The notes under the pieces are model-generated. The model was not told the origin of the DNA. It did no database searches and saw only the letters and a list, made by a program, of their open reading frames with translations. From Kudoa neothunni (Eukaryota > Cnidaria), in assembly GCA_964304625.1 (NCBI GenBank), contig OZ199839.1:11904001-11968000 (forward strand): a stretch of DNA of 64,000 bases. Direction: 5' to 3'. The translations under genes and the position numbers were made by a program. Positions 10,933-22,921 of this stretch are shown here, piece by piece. Every line of letters starts with the position of its first letter. Within the stretch, counting starts at the first letter, position 1.

Positions 10933-13170
10933 TTATTTACATGGAATATCGTGGATTTGATAGGTTGAATGGTCCTTCACTTTCACTGTTAATCTGTAAT
11001 CCTTCTCCTTCAATAATCCATTAACATCAATGTTACATCCATTGGCTGAACATTCCTCTTCACCATTACACCAGGTAACTGCAGGCTCTGGAATGCCACT
11101 TTTAGTCTTCTCATGCAGCATGAATGGACATTTATTATTGTCATTTTTACCTTCAAAGATTACGTCAATTTTCATGTCACTTTCTTCGTCCAGCGTATAA
11201 CTTATACGCGTAACAATATTAACTAAAATCCAATGTAATTAATTTTATAGTTCAGATATATTTGTTACGCGTGGTAATATCAATATTTTTTTCCTTGTAA
11301 CCATCAGTTGGCTCGATGATTACTCCATAAGTTACCCCGAATTGTAAGTTTGTAATCTTGAACGAACTGTGACATTTGTTCTCACAAGCCCCTAATCCTT
11401 CACATGTAGCCATGAATTTTGGGGTCGATGCGCCCTTCTTTTTAAGATGAATTCTGCATATTGACGATGAATCCACATTGGTAAATGGTGTCAATGTGGC
11501 AGTTACACCATTCACTGTATTCTCAATATCTGAATCTGTCAATACCGTCCCACCACCTAAAACTTTGTATTTTAAATGGTTTTCATTCATAGTTACTTGT
11601 TCTGAAAATCATTTTTTTGATGTAAGGCTCATTCACACCAAGATCAGTGATCGTCACTGAAATTAAATAATTTGTTCCAGCCGAAAGGCCGATAATGGAA
11701 TATGACTCATCGCAACTGTTGTTGCAGTTTCCGTTATTACATATAGCACTAGTTTCAGTGAATAATGTATTGGCTCTTGATATTTTAATGGTGCATGTTT
11801 GGGAATTAATGCCTGTTTTAATGTTCTTATAATTATTAAGTCTGGAAAGTGTGACGCCAGTTTCAGTGATTTCGCTCAAATTAAAACCAAGGTCACCCCC
11901 TATTGAAATATAAATTATACGAACGTAATTATACATTACTTGTGAAATATTGCTTATATCCAGTGGAACCAAATCTTGGTTTTACAATCACTCCGACCTT
12001 TTGATAATTTCTGGATAAATTAATGATACCATCTTGACAAAGTTGATAGCACCCATCCGCCAAAGTCCCACAAGCATTCAATACACTGTCTATTTTATCG
12101 GGATCATCATCATCATCATCATTCACCTCATATACTTTAATGTGGCACATCTCATCGTTATAGGGGCCTGGAGAGAAATTTAATTTTATTTGATTATTGT
12201 TATTTTCAATAGTTGATACAGAATAAATAATTTGAGATCTTATAGTAATAGTTTTATTAAGGAATGTATTGTTTGTGTAATAAAATAATGCAGGCCACAA
12301 AAGGCTGGATTCAATTTTATAATAATTTATATATCTATCGACCGGGAGATTAGTTGGTTTAGTTTCAACAGTGTCGGAATAATTATTCACGTTTAATTCA
12401 GTTTCCTTAGATTGGCTAATGGAATTCTCATTTCCATCCACATACACCTTCCATCCTGTTATTGATGTTGTTTTGTAGGTAAATCGGATTTCATTCCCTT
12501 CGTGATTTAATTGATAAGTATTTTTTTGTATTGTTCCTAAATAATAATTTTAAAATAAATTTATTATATAATATGTTATTTCTATTATTTATTAGATATA
12601 GGAATAGAATGGGTATTGAAATTACCCATTTGTATGACGAATACGTTCACATTTTTACAAGATTTTGCTTTATCGTCAGTTTCACCATAGCAAACTGATA
12701 TATAACGATCAATTTTCGAATTTATATATCCAATCTCGATATCGGCTGATTCACATTCTGTCATGCAAAAGTCAGCATCATTACCTTGAGCGCATGTTGG
12801 TTTGATAAAATCATGGTTATCTTCCAAGTTGGATATTTTTAAAGCGCATTTATTACCACTGGGAAATTCCGACAACGTTATGGAGAATTTGCCAATATCA
12901 TTATTATTGTTCTGACCAAACTTTTGTTTTAGTTTTCCAAATCCAGACAAGGCTATCAGAATAATTTTAAAAAAATTATAGGGTTTCTCGATCAAAAACG
13001 ATAATACTGCAACCAAACTCGCAATTAGTGATTAAATTCGATGCTCTTAGTGTTTAAACTTAAATTCTAACTACTTAGAATCGTTTGTTTTAAAATATTA
13101 AAAATTACTTCAAATATATATTAATAACACAACAATTGACAAAAAATATGCATAACAGAGACGGACGCAT
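10933..13170 (-). CDS. Secreted protein of repeated four-cysteine modules (paralogue 2, 6 exons)
   Basis: Proposed exons on the minus strand are 13170-13131, 12952-12626, 12536-11940, 11899-11597, 11556-11269 and 11222-10933, giving 614 codons plus TAA. All introns are phase 1 (178, 89, 40, 40 and 46 nt). The first exon encodes MRPSLLCIFFVNC, a plausible signal peptide; its donor (GTGTTA) is weaker than the others, so this exon is the least certain. Each later exon carries about one module with the pattern C-x(15-18)-C-x(5-7)-C-x3-C followed by a G/Y-containing strand (SIIGLSAGTNYLISVTITD, FKITNLQFGVTYGVIIEP), reminiscent of a fibronectin III or Ig-like beta sandwich. Exon 3 contains a run of six aspartates. 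The reading ends ...HDIPCK with no membrane helix. I know no named family for it. Confidence 0.7.
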
Positions 13171-14087
13171 TTTAGTTTTAAAATAACCGCCATATTCTAA
13201 GTAATCATGCAATTATTAAATAAAAATGTTTTTAAAAGAAAAACTATATATGTAATGTAGAGATTATGATATTAAATTTATCTAGATGAATGCTCTAATA
13301 TGATAACTTCATGTCGTGTTAATAATAGAACGAAATTTATAAATCGTACAATTAATATTTTAAATCAATTAAAATATTGTTTACTCTACATGAAAAATAA
13401 TTTTTCCAAATCGGCGCCTAAAGATGAATTTAGTGAACTTAATCATGCTAATTTTAAAATATATGAATATATTTATACTGAATATTTAAAGACTATGTTT
13501 AGTTATATTATATAAAAAATGAATTATGGATTAAAAATTTAATTTAATATAAATTAAAAATCAAATGTATTATTCGCAACTTTGAAAAAATTTATATGAA
13601 TAATAAATAAGTAATATTCTATAGACTTTTGCATATTATTTTATTATTATTATTTAAAGCTAACAAGTTTGAATTTTGATATAATGTATTAATTAAATGA
13701 AATAACACATCATAAAATTAAAATAATGGTGGACCATCGTTGAAAATACTTGTAAGCGTGAAAGATTGAATTAGTATTCATTAAGTTATTTATTTCGTTT
13801 AAAAATTATACTTTATTTTTAAATGAAATATATTATTAATTATGAATCGTCATCATGACATTGTTGAGAGCTTGTCCGTTTCAGACTCATACGACCTGGA
13901 ACATTTCTATGATGGCAGCAATTTATAAAAACTGTATAATTTAACAAAATATTCAGGTAAATTCTGTCATTGATGAAGAATAAAAGTTTCTCTCACTGAG
14001 TAAAAGAAGACTTGTAGGAAAAGGGGCTTAAAACCCCAATTTTCGTTATTGAAAATATTAGATTACACAACTCAAAAAGCCTTGAAA
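13171..14087. other. Intergenic region between the two paralogues
   Basis: This is AT-rich DNA. The 71-codon plus-strand ORF at 13300-13515 shows no domain and no splice context, and I do not call it a gene. Any promoter of the downstream paralogue would lie in 13171-13400, but no motif stands out. Confidence 0.4.
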
Positions 14088-17000
14088 TTATGATTCTCGA
14101 TTAAAATTTAAACAATATATTTCTACCACATACTTAACATCCCACGGTTCAATTAAAAATTTATTTACAATCAGGAAATAATTAGTGATTAGATATAAGA
14201 TCATCGATCCAAATGAACTAAATTTGATAATTTTCGAATTTTCCAATAAATCATTCGGTCTCACTACAATCATTTGTATCAAAAATGTTAGGTAATTTTT
14301 TTTGATCATCTTTGTGGGAGATAATATTAGAATTAACTAGATATATAACCTTTAATTATTATTTTAGGAAAATTAATTCTTTTTGACTGATCTGTTATGT
14401 CGAGTTTGATTGCAAATGTGGCGTGATTGATAGAAAACCATCATACAATAATTATACCTGGAATCGCCATCTTAAATGGAGGAGATTTTCCACTTACGTA
14501 AATCATTAATCTGTAGTTATACTTTTTGTTATAGAAGGAAGATCCAAACTGAATATTGTCGCATTTTTTAATATTCCTATTGTCTACACATCCAACACAT
14601 GATTGCAATATTTTAGTGGGTGAATCTAAGTGATAATTAAATAAATAAGATTATTCTTATTACTGTCTCTTCCTTCATGAACATAAAATTGATAATAACA
14701 ATTTAAGTTATCAGCGTTGCTAATAGTTGTTTTTGATACTATTTTGAGATTACTTTTGGTCGATTCTGTCGAAATTTCAAATTCAATGGTTTCGCCATCT
14801 AATGATTGTTTATTTAATGTTACATACAAAATTTTACTTGTTTTCTTATTTTCCGAAATTACAGCATTGTAATTTCCACTTGGTACCACTTTTATATCAT
14901 ATGTCCCACCAGAGTATAACCCCACAAGGGTGAACTCCTGATTACATTTTTTTACGCAAAATTCATTTCCTGCGCATATAGCAGGATAATAATATAATTT
15001 ATTATGTTCTCTCACATAAATGGTACATGTAATTGTTGTATCTGCAGGTTCAAGTGTAAATGTGAATCCATCAACGGTTGCAGTAACTGTTAAAGACCCA
15101 CTAGTCAAGTTAGTTGTGTGAGCTAGAATAATATAAATATCTTTTATTACAGTTAAATTATATACTTATTTTATGATAAAAGTATTTTCTTGGTGAATAA
15201 TGCGGTATACCGGTTATTTCAACCATAATATCATTGGGTACATCAGTTGGGTTAGCTGGTATATCCATTTTTGCAAAGTTACAATTTTCTGAATCACTAA
15301 CAGTTTTTCTTCCATTCTCTTTAACCAATGGAGCATATGCGTTCCACATTTGCAGAGAACAAGTTGGTTGTGTTGAACCAGTTATAGCTCCTCCATTTTC
15401 ATCTTTGTTATTTGCAGAGATATCAATTTTAATTTTATTATCAGACGCAGTAGCAGAAACGTCATTCCCATGTTTCACTAAAATTCTTAATTATATTTTC
15501 TTGAATATAAACAATTACGTATGTAAATATTGTTTTGATAACCAATAGTGGGCTCCATCCCTAATTTGAGAACACGCAATTTTACTGCTTTCACACCTGG
15601 AATATTGTCAAACGTAACATTACTACACAGACTGTAGACACAATTTTTATTATTCTCACAAACGTTTGAAAAAAATCTATTTTGAGATGACGCTGTGGCA
15701 TCTATCCATTCAAATGTGCATATGTTAAATGGTTCTTCGTTAACCAGCTTAACTGTTAGGTTATTCTTTGTTTCATCTACAGCTAATTCAAAATAAAACC
15801 TGCTAAAAATTGGTGCAGTATTTTCAACAAAAGTATTATCATAAAAATAATGAAAGTCGACATGTTTTGGGCAACTTATAAAATAATCTTCAACCAACTC
15901 ATCGAATCGAATTGAGTAACTTCCAAATATACACGGTTGTTGATCTTGAGATTCCTCGAAAAGATTCATTTTATGTCCATCCTTAAATCCTTCGCAATTT
16001 AGAGAACACTTTTTCGTTCCAAATTTTATTTGATCTTCATGCAATGTTGCTATATGCGGAATCTCCTCAAAATAATCTTAACAACCTTAAATTTATTATC
16101 CATTTTAGTTTTACCCGTGCCGTATGAATAGACTTTTCCCACATAATACATACCATGTACAGTGACTTGATTTAATTTTGTTGTTAATTTGGATAAAAAA
16201 AGCTCGAAATCTTTCTTGTAATAACGCTCTATGATTTCTGTCAAATCGCGTTCAAATATAACTCCATCGTTCCCTCTAGATTTGCCGGCTATTCCATAAT
16301 CAACATGAAGATATCTAACGGAAATATAATTCAGTTTGTCTTCACTACTAAGATCAATAATCGATTCCAATTCATCAAATTTTTCACAAATTTCCTCAAT
16401 TTTATCTTTATTTTCGCCAGCATCTTCATATACAGATGATTTGGAATTAAATTTTTTTATCGAACATACAAAGCTTGAGATATCTAATAAATCACCCGAC
16501 AATTTCACTTTGTATTTATCTAGTGTTTTGTCATATTTTAGATTCATATAATCCATTTTCACCTCCATATCCCCTAGAATAATCAATTCTGGATTATATA
16601 TTTATTTAATTACTTGTGATTATTAATTTCACTGGTTTTGCGACATTTTCATTAATAATTATTAATTCGTATACTATTGAAACATCTATAGTAGTCCATG
16701 AAATATCAAGTGTGGGAGTCCCCGATGATGTTTGTACAGCAGGATCACATACACTATTTAAACAGTCAAAAATAATTCTTTTAGATTCTTGCTCCAAAAG
16801 AATATATCTCCATAAACTTCCAAAAGAACCTAGCGTTGTAGGCGTGGTGGCGATGATTTTCATTGCATTAACATCTTCTGTTTTTTTTACGGTTACGACG
16901 ATCCCATTAGCTATTAAAAATAATTATTATGCTATTACTCAAAAAACTACTGGAAATAGTTGAGCTAGTAGCACAAGTGAAATCGCCAGAGCAAACAATT

Positions 17001-18709
17001 ATCTTATAGCTAGTTTTGGGATCAAGATTTACGATTTCAAAAGGGCTAGAACAGGCATCTGAACAAAAAATTTTGTTATTGTCTTTCTCGCAGGTTGCAG
17101 GAAACTTTGCTGAATCGTCTCCGTCAAGCGAATAATATAATTCGCAAGTAGCAGCATTATTAGTTCCATCATCAAATACGTTGGTCGGAGTCAGTGATAG
17201 TTTTGTATTATCGGCATTAACGGCAGATGGTGTGATTTGTCCTCCATTCTTAAAATCACTTCCTAATTAATTATTAAATAATTTTTTAATATTAGTTATT
17301 ACCTTTAGTTTTGAAGAAAATATATCTGTGATAATGTTTCACTTCAAAAGAATCTATAGTTTTTAATCCGGCTATTTTCATCCTTAGGACGTATTCAGTT
17401 AACGGTGAAAGTCCTGATATAGTCTTAGAAACGAAATTTTTGCACTCACCATTACATGTTGCATCTTCTCCAGTGCTTTCAATTCCAAAAAATTTTGGAA
17501 TAATTTTCATTTCTGCAATTTTTGCTTCACTTTCGACTATGTCATCTTCATTTTTATTTAAACTTGTTAAATCTATCGTTACTTCGCTATTATTATCTTT
17601 ATCGACAACGTGAGGTTGATTACTGCCAACTAAAAACTTAATTAAAAGTATAATGAAATTAAATAAATACATGTCACAGTTTGAATGAATTCTTTTGAAG
17701 TGGATTGAATGATTGATTTAACAAGTACTTGAGCAAATTTCAAATCACTATCATTTAACAATGTCGCTTTGTAGCAAGGTTGTAGGCATGGTCCAGCTTT
17801 ATTCATATCTGAACAATACGAAGAAAAGTGCGAATCATTAATTTCCTTTATACCAAAGTAACACAACCTTGATGGTTCCGGGTTCTGTAATTGTATTGTG
17901 TAATAATATTTTGAATTAACATTTTGTTTTGCTCCAGATGCAATAAACCAATCTTCAGTTGGTTTTTTAGGATTGAGAAATATTTCGGGAGATTTATCGT
18001 TAAATTCAACAATATATTTTGGTTTATATGATTTTGATTTAAGTTTCACCGATGTATCAGTGTAAAATAATGTGTTCACTGCCTGACTTGTTTCAATAAC
18101 AGAGTTTTCTTTGACAGTTAAACTCATATTGTTTTTACTTTTAACTTTAACTGTAAATTCATCGTTTTCCTTTTCCACTCCAAAAATAGTTTTTATTAAA
18201 ATGTCTATAATAATATCTAGTGGTTTTATATACACTAAGATTTAAATACCCTCGAATGAAAAAAACTCTTTTAGTAGAGCACTTTTTTACATCACCGTCA
18301 TTTTTCCCTTGACACCATCTTAAATATTTAATTTTTTTAAATTCATCCCCACTAAACTTCAATTCTATTTTCTTGCACTCGTAAATGCACATTTTTGAAA
18401 TTTGGTCATCATCGGCACCTTCTATATCCGTAGTGCACGTAGGAATGTTTTTAAGCGTCAACTCGTTTTTATCGTAAAATTGGAGACCACATTTTTTGTT
18501 ACTATTTTCAATATTGTATCCCGAAATGAAAAGACTATATCTTTCTGATGTTTGCGAAAAATGATATTTTATCATGTTATTATCAATTTCCGACGTAAAA
18601 ACACATTTTCCAAAGAAAACTAAAAATGGTTCATTATAGAAATACATTGAAAAATACTAGAAAAATATAAAAGGTGTATTGATTGGAAATTTCTCCATTT
18701 CCACGACAT
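14088..18709 (-). CDS. Large surface protein of repeated four-cysteine modules (paralogue 1, 12 exons)
   Basis: Exons on the minus strand are 18709-18658, 18619-18250, 18204-17671, 17629-17303, 17262-16951, 16910-16614, 16573-16115, 16049-15543, 15477-15166, 15122-14664, 14625-14458 and 14263-14088. Introns run 38-65 nt except the last (194 nt). All are phase 1 and every internal exon but one is a multiple of 3, giving about 1,323 residues. Exon 1 starts at ATG 18709 and encodes a signal-like MSWKWRNFQSIHLLYFS. Modules show C-x(15)-C-x5-C-x3-C followed by LxxGxxYxIxV strands, for example CAGNEFCVKKC then FTLVGLYSGGTYDIKVVP. The last exon has a hydrophobic segment FGSMILYLITNYFLIVNKFL and a short tail, so the protein is probably a type I membrane protein. 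Exon 2 is one base too long (370 nt) at GGG before its donor; with GG the phase-1 rule holds. Function unknown. Confidence 0.75.
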
Positions 18710-18997
18710 TAATATCCTTTTTTATAATAAGAATAACGATTATTAATCTTTATCATTGTTAAAAATTATCTGTACTGATTTATTTTAACGTGTGTTTCAT
18801 TGATTTAATTCAACTAATTGATCAAAAGCAATGTAGTTCTCTAAGGAACAATAGTATTCAGAAGGAAGATCCGTAATTTATGGAAAAAAATAAATATTCG
18901 TTTCAAAATGATGACATTTTCAAAGTTCACACTCTAGAATGCCTGACAAAAAACTTATAATCTTCATCTGAAAAAATAATTCATCACTCAATCCTAA

Positions 18998-20524
18998 GGC
19001 GAAAGTTCGCCGATAATGACGCAAGCGCAAATAGAAAAGTGTTTTTGTTAAGAAATACATTATTTTATATGAGAAAACACATATTTTCAGTAATACCAAA
19101 ATAATTATTCCAAGTTCCAAGAATAAGTTTTAGATGTAGCCTCTAAATAATGTAGTCTGTAATATTTTGTATAATTTTGTTAGATTAATTTTAATTTTTT
19201 ATGTTTTTCTAAATAATTAGTGTTTTTGTTGGAAGATTCTGAGTTATGCATTAAATATTTAATGTCTTGCTTTACAAGACTTTGAATGTTTCCAGAAGAA
19301 TTGTCAGACCTGAATGACATTGATCATATCGAGAATAAGAATGACGATGGAAAAGTTCTGCAGAGTTCGTTGTAAGATCAATATTATTGATAATTCTCTC
19401 GAAATTGTTCCATGACTCAGGAGTATATTTAGATGTTTTTATAAAAATTGTTTCAAAATATTCTATAAATGGAGCAACATTAATGTTAGCGAGCTAGCTT
19501 GATTTATTTTTTAATTTAAGAAATTCGTCAGAAATACCAGAACTAGGTACAAACTATAACGAGATAAAACACTTAATATATAACTTAAATCACTGTTGTG
19601 TAGACAAAATTCGGTGACACCTAGATTTTGTATTTTTCTCCAAATACATTGGCTAAAATGAAACATGCAAAAATAGATATTAGTATTTTGTGAAACATTC
19701 TTGAAAGCGCTAAAAGCTGATTGTTCTAGATTAATTATTACGTTCTGGGGGAAACATAGAGAGAAAACTTATTTTGTAAAATATTTAAAACTTCATATAG
19801 TGCTTGAGTTTTTCCAGCCATTAAGACAAATATTAAAGAGAAGAATTTTCTCATCATTCTGCCACGGATGATATACAACTGAGAGAAAGCTTCAGGGACA
19901 ATATTAAACATACCACATTTCAACCATAAATTTGTTTTATTCAGATGTAATATAATCTTATCAGTCGTAAAAATTAGTATTCTATTGTCTTCTAAGGACC
20001 CAGAATCATGAAAGCAAGAAGTTTCGTTTCTTAGGTTAAGTAAGTTAGCGTTTGCCAAGTTGCTTTCAATATTAACATCTATTTGTTTTCTTTTACGAAT
20101 ATTCTGAATATTTTTGTAAATGGTCCCTTCATTAAGGTTCGATAACTCATTCAGACTATTCTGAGTCGTGCAGGTGGAATATATCTTATTTGTGGCGTAT
20201 TGTGTATTCTCGGAAACGTTACGAATTTTGTTTTCAGACATGATTTTATTTATGTCCTCCTCCTCCTCTAACATAACATGATTATGGATTCCACGTTCTT
20301 CAAGTTTATCAATCTTGTCAGCCCGAAAATTCTACAGGCGTTCTTTAAAACCTCCTTTATCGCATCTCCCTAATTGATGGTCCTACATTTTTTATCCCTG
20401 ACATAAAAATAATGGTTTAACAAGATTTTATCGCCTCCGCGTTTTGTTTGGAGCATGACGAATGAATTTTCTCTTTGTTGTATGTTGAAGGTTATGCATG
20501 CGCGTAAATTGGCGAAAGTTCGCC
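18998..20524 (-). mobile_element. MULE (Mutator-like) DNA transposon with palindromic termini
   Basis: The left end reads GGCGAAAGTTCGCCGATAAT and the right end, reversed, GGCGAACTTTCGCCAATTTA; both are followed by GACGC/TACGC and GCA. Each terminus is itself nearly palindromic (GGCGAA-AG-TTCGCC). Inside, on the minus strand, are a FLYWCH finger and a MULE transposase. The flanks (caatcctaa / atattatgt) do not show a clear 9-bp duplication, so the exact ends may be off by a few bases or the duplication has decayed. Confidence 0.75.
19150..20460 (-). pseudogene. MULE transposase with N-terminal FLYWCH domain, degenerate
   Basis: Reading leftward from 20460, KRGGDKILLNHYFYVRDK followed by NACRIFG fits a FLYWCH zinc-finger domain. 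After a frame change, 20274-19738 is open for 178 codons and holds the MULE core: SCFHDSG, RILIFTTDKII, WLKCGMFNIVPEAFSQLYII and KTQALYEVL, matching the family's HDSG, RxLxFxT, WxxDGTFKxxPxxFxQLYxI and KTxETYxxLL. The first catalytic D of the DGTF block reads KCGMF here, so it is changed. Downstream, CMFHFSQCIWRKIQNLG fits the CxFHLxQxxxRxxQ block near 19650. Stops and shifts after 19738 mark it as dead. Confidence 0.75.
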
Positions 20525-20999
20525 ATATTATGTATCTATATTCTGTCTTAAAATATTAAATATGGAGGAAATATTAAAACGAAAATGATAAAATGTGATA
20601 ATGATGTTTCCCGATAGTGAAGTTCCTCCGTATAACGTGGCTTTTTGAGGTCCGTGATTGGGTTTAGTAAGGTTTCAGAATGACTCGAAAACAATTAATA
20701 TTAGTTAAAATTTTACGAGATAATTAACTTTTTGAAATCTAGAGATGGTATAATCGATGCAAAAGTGCGAAACATTGAAAAAATTGAATATTTGCTAATT
20801 ATTTTTTCTTAGATTTTCATATAAAGATGTATAGGTCATTCACGTTTGATGCCACACATGCAATTGAATAAAAAATTAGCCAATGATTATTTTTCTAACA
20901 AAAAAAATTGTTTTAGGTGATTTTTAAGGTTTAGATACTTAAATGTATGATTGAATTTACAAGGCAAGACATTTAGGAAATTAGTTCCTGATTAGGTCA
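20525..20999. other. Intergenic, no gene seen
   Basis: AT-rich sequence without recognisable coding or repeat ends. Confidence 0.4.
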
Positions 21000-21243
21000 T
21001 TACGAAAAAAGCCATGCTTACCAGAGAAGAATTTGGGCCAAGCAATGTTTCCGCAAGCAGAGGCTGTCTTATTTGATTAAAAAAAGAAACAAAACCCAAT
21101 ACAATAAACTTCTAAGGGGAGACTGGGAGCATCGATACTTCAAGATTTAATGAGTGCACTCAAAAGATCTTTTTTGATTTCAAAAAAGTATAAGGATGTA
21201 ACAGTTTTTTTTATAACAAAACTTACCAAAGACTTTTAATTAT
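21000..21243 (+). pseudogene. Second copy of the pogo-like HTH repeat
   Basis: It carries TREEFGPSNVSASRGC on the plus strand and is homologous over about 200 bp to the reverse complement of 9372-9590. Similarity ends near GACTTTTAATT, at the point where the Merlin element interrupts the other copy. It sits just left of the Tigger at 21301. Confidence 0.35.
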
Positions 21244-21300
21244 AAAAGATGAAAAGAATGTTCGCGGAAAAAATAATTCAAAGCATCTATCTACTATATA

Positions 21301-22921
21301 CAGTAGGTAACCGATTTTCCGTAACTTTGCACGCGCGAAAAAATAAACAAATAAATCTATTTTAAAGAAATTAATTTCATTTATACATTCATCTCCTTTT
21401 ATTGAAATAATATGTTATTTTTATTTATATTTTTAAAGCCGTATGTCGTAATTTTATAATCTTAACTCATTATTTCATCTAAATAATCAATTCCTCTATG
21501 TCGTATATTTATTCTGCTTTTTAAACATTTAAATACATCTTTTGAGGATATAAATTCTGCCACTCAAAATCTTCAGTTTCAGAATCCTCAGATTCAACAA
21601 TCAAACGGGCAAGCTCGTCAAAATGTTTTGATGTAGGTATAATGACTTCCTCTTGAATAATCTCGGAATTTTTTATGGAGAATTCTTGATTGTTTAAATT
21701 AATGTTTAATGAACGCTCGTATTTATCGGCTGCAGGAAACTCATATTTTCTGAACCAGTTAAATACAATATCGTTTAAAACACCTTCCCATTATATATAA
21801 ATTGTAATTAGGAACAATGTTATAAGCGAATCTTGGTAGGATGTATTTATCTCACTGCTAACTGCAGCAATATGGCTTTCTATTAAATTATTTTTGTAAT
21901 TTTATTTGAATAAAAAAAGATTCCATGGACTATTAATTGCAAACCGTTAATTGAATTTATCGTAAGGAATATAGGAGAGATATTGGACAAATGAATTTCG
22001 GCGTGACAAGTGGCATTATTAGGAAGTAGTAAACTTTCTTGTACTTTGTTTTGAATACATTGTCAAAATTAGAAAGATATTTGCTAGATGTTTTCCTAGT
22101 CATCCATTCTTTCCTGTTTGATTTGTATTTTACTAGAAATGTTTTATTTAGTATTTTTAAAACAACATGGTTTTTGTGATATCCGATCACAAGAGATTCA
22201 ATGCAACCTGCAACCTCCAGGCGTAGATGCTCGTCGCAAAACAATAATTATTTTTTAGATTTTTTTCTCTCGACAAAACATAGCATTAAAAATAATGGGC
22301 TTCTTTGTTTCTACTAAGATAATGCAGTTTCGTCATGGTTATATATACAGCCATCGTTGTTACCTTTGACTTAGTCATTCAATTTAGGTTACCAATTTTC
22401 TACAAAACTTTAATCAACATAAACAGCATTACCATGGGCAGAGATATTTTTAAATTAAATCTTGATTTAAAATCAAGAAGTCAATCATGGGTCACTACTA
22501 CGCTTAGGTTCAATTCTTTTGTCAATTGGTTTCTTTCATGTATGATATCATGATCAGATAGTTCAATTTTTTTATCTCAAATAATTCATACAGTCATATA
22601 CTATAGTATCGATGTCGATATTTGAACATTGTTTAAAATTATTTCTCTCTGAAGAAGGCAAGCCAGTTTATAAGAAAAAACTATATCTTCTTCCTAATCA
22701 AGATGATATCTAGATTAGAAATAGAAGGGAACTTAAATTTACGAAAAGTAGTATTTTTGCACTCCTGTTTAGTATACTTTAAATAAAATCAATAAATTAA
22801 TATTTGAGTTTTATTATTCCCACATTTTTAACTTTTTCAGACATTTCAAATGTAAAAAAAGGCACACCACTTATTAAATCCGCCTAGAGCTGAAAAGTTA
22901 CGGAAAATCGGTTACCTACTG
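21301..22921 (-). mobile_element. Tigger/pogo transposon with perfect 25-bp inverted repeats
   Basis: Both ends read CAGTAGGTAACCGATTTTCC (25 bp identical, continuing GTAAC), flanked by TA on each side; total length is 1,621 bp. The identical ends imply either recent activity or constraint, yet the coding part inside (minus strand) is degraded. Confidence 0.85.
21560..22860 (-). pseudogene. Tigger transposase remnant
   Basis: The ORF 22244-21957 reads IGYHKNHVVLKILNKTFLVK, then YKSNRKEWMTRKTSSKYLS, then FDNVFKTKYKKVYYFLIMPLV. This is collinear with the Tigger DDE_1 block (IGKSKNPRCFKN...LPVxYKSNKKAWMTxxLFxxWLxxFDxxF...RKVLLFLDNAPVHP). In the catalytic DNAPVH position the sequence reads IMPLVTP, so the second aspartate is lost. 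An acidic stretch near 21.57-21.7 kb fits the C-terminal region. Dead enzyme. Confidence 0.7.

Noticed and set aside
15234-15548. A 104-codon plus-strand ORF inside the large paralogue
   Set aside because: Antisense shadow of exons 8-9; it crosses an intron and has no domain.
16616-16963. A 115-codon plus-strand ORF inside the large paralogue
   Set aside because: Antisense of exons 5-6 and the intron between them.
18920-19120. A 66-codon minus-strand ORF left of the MULE
   Set aside because: It spans the MULE terminal repeat and has no domain; a chance frame.
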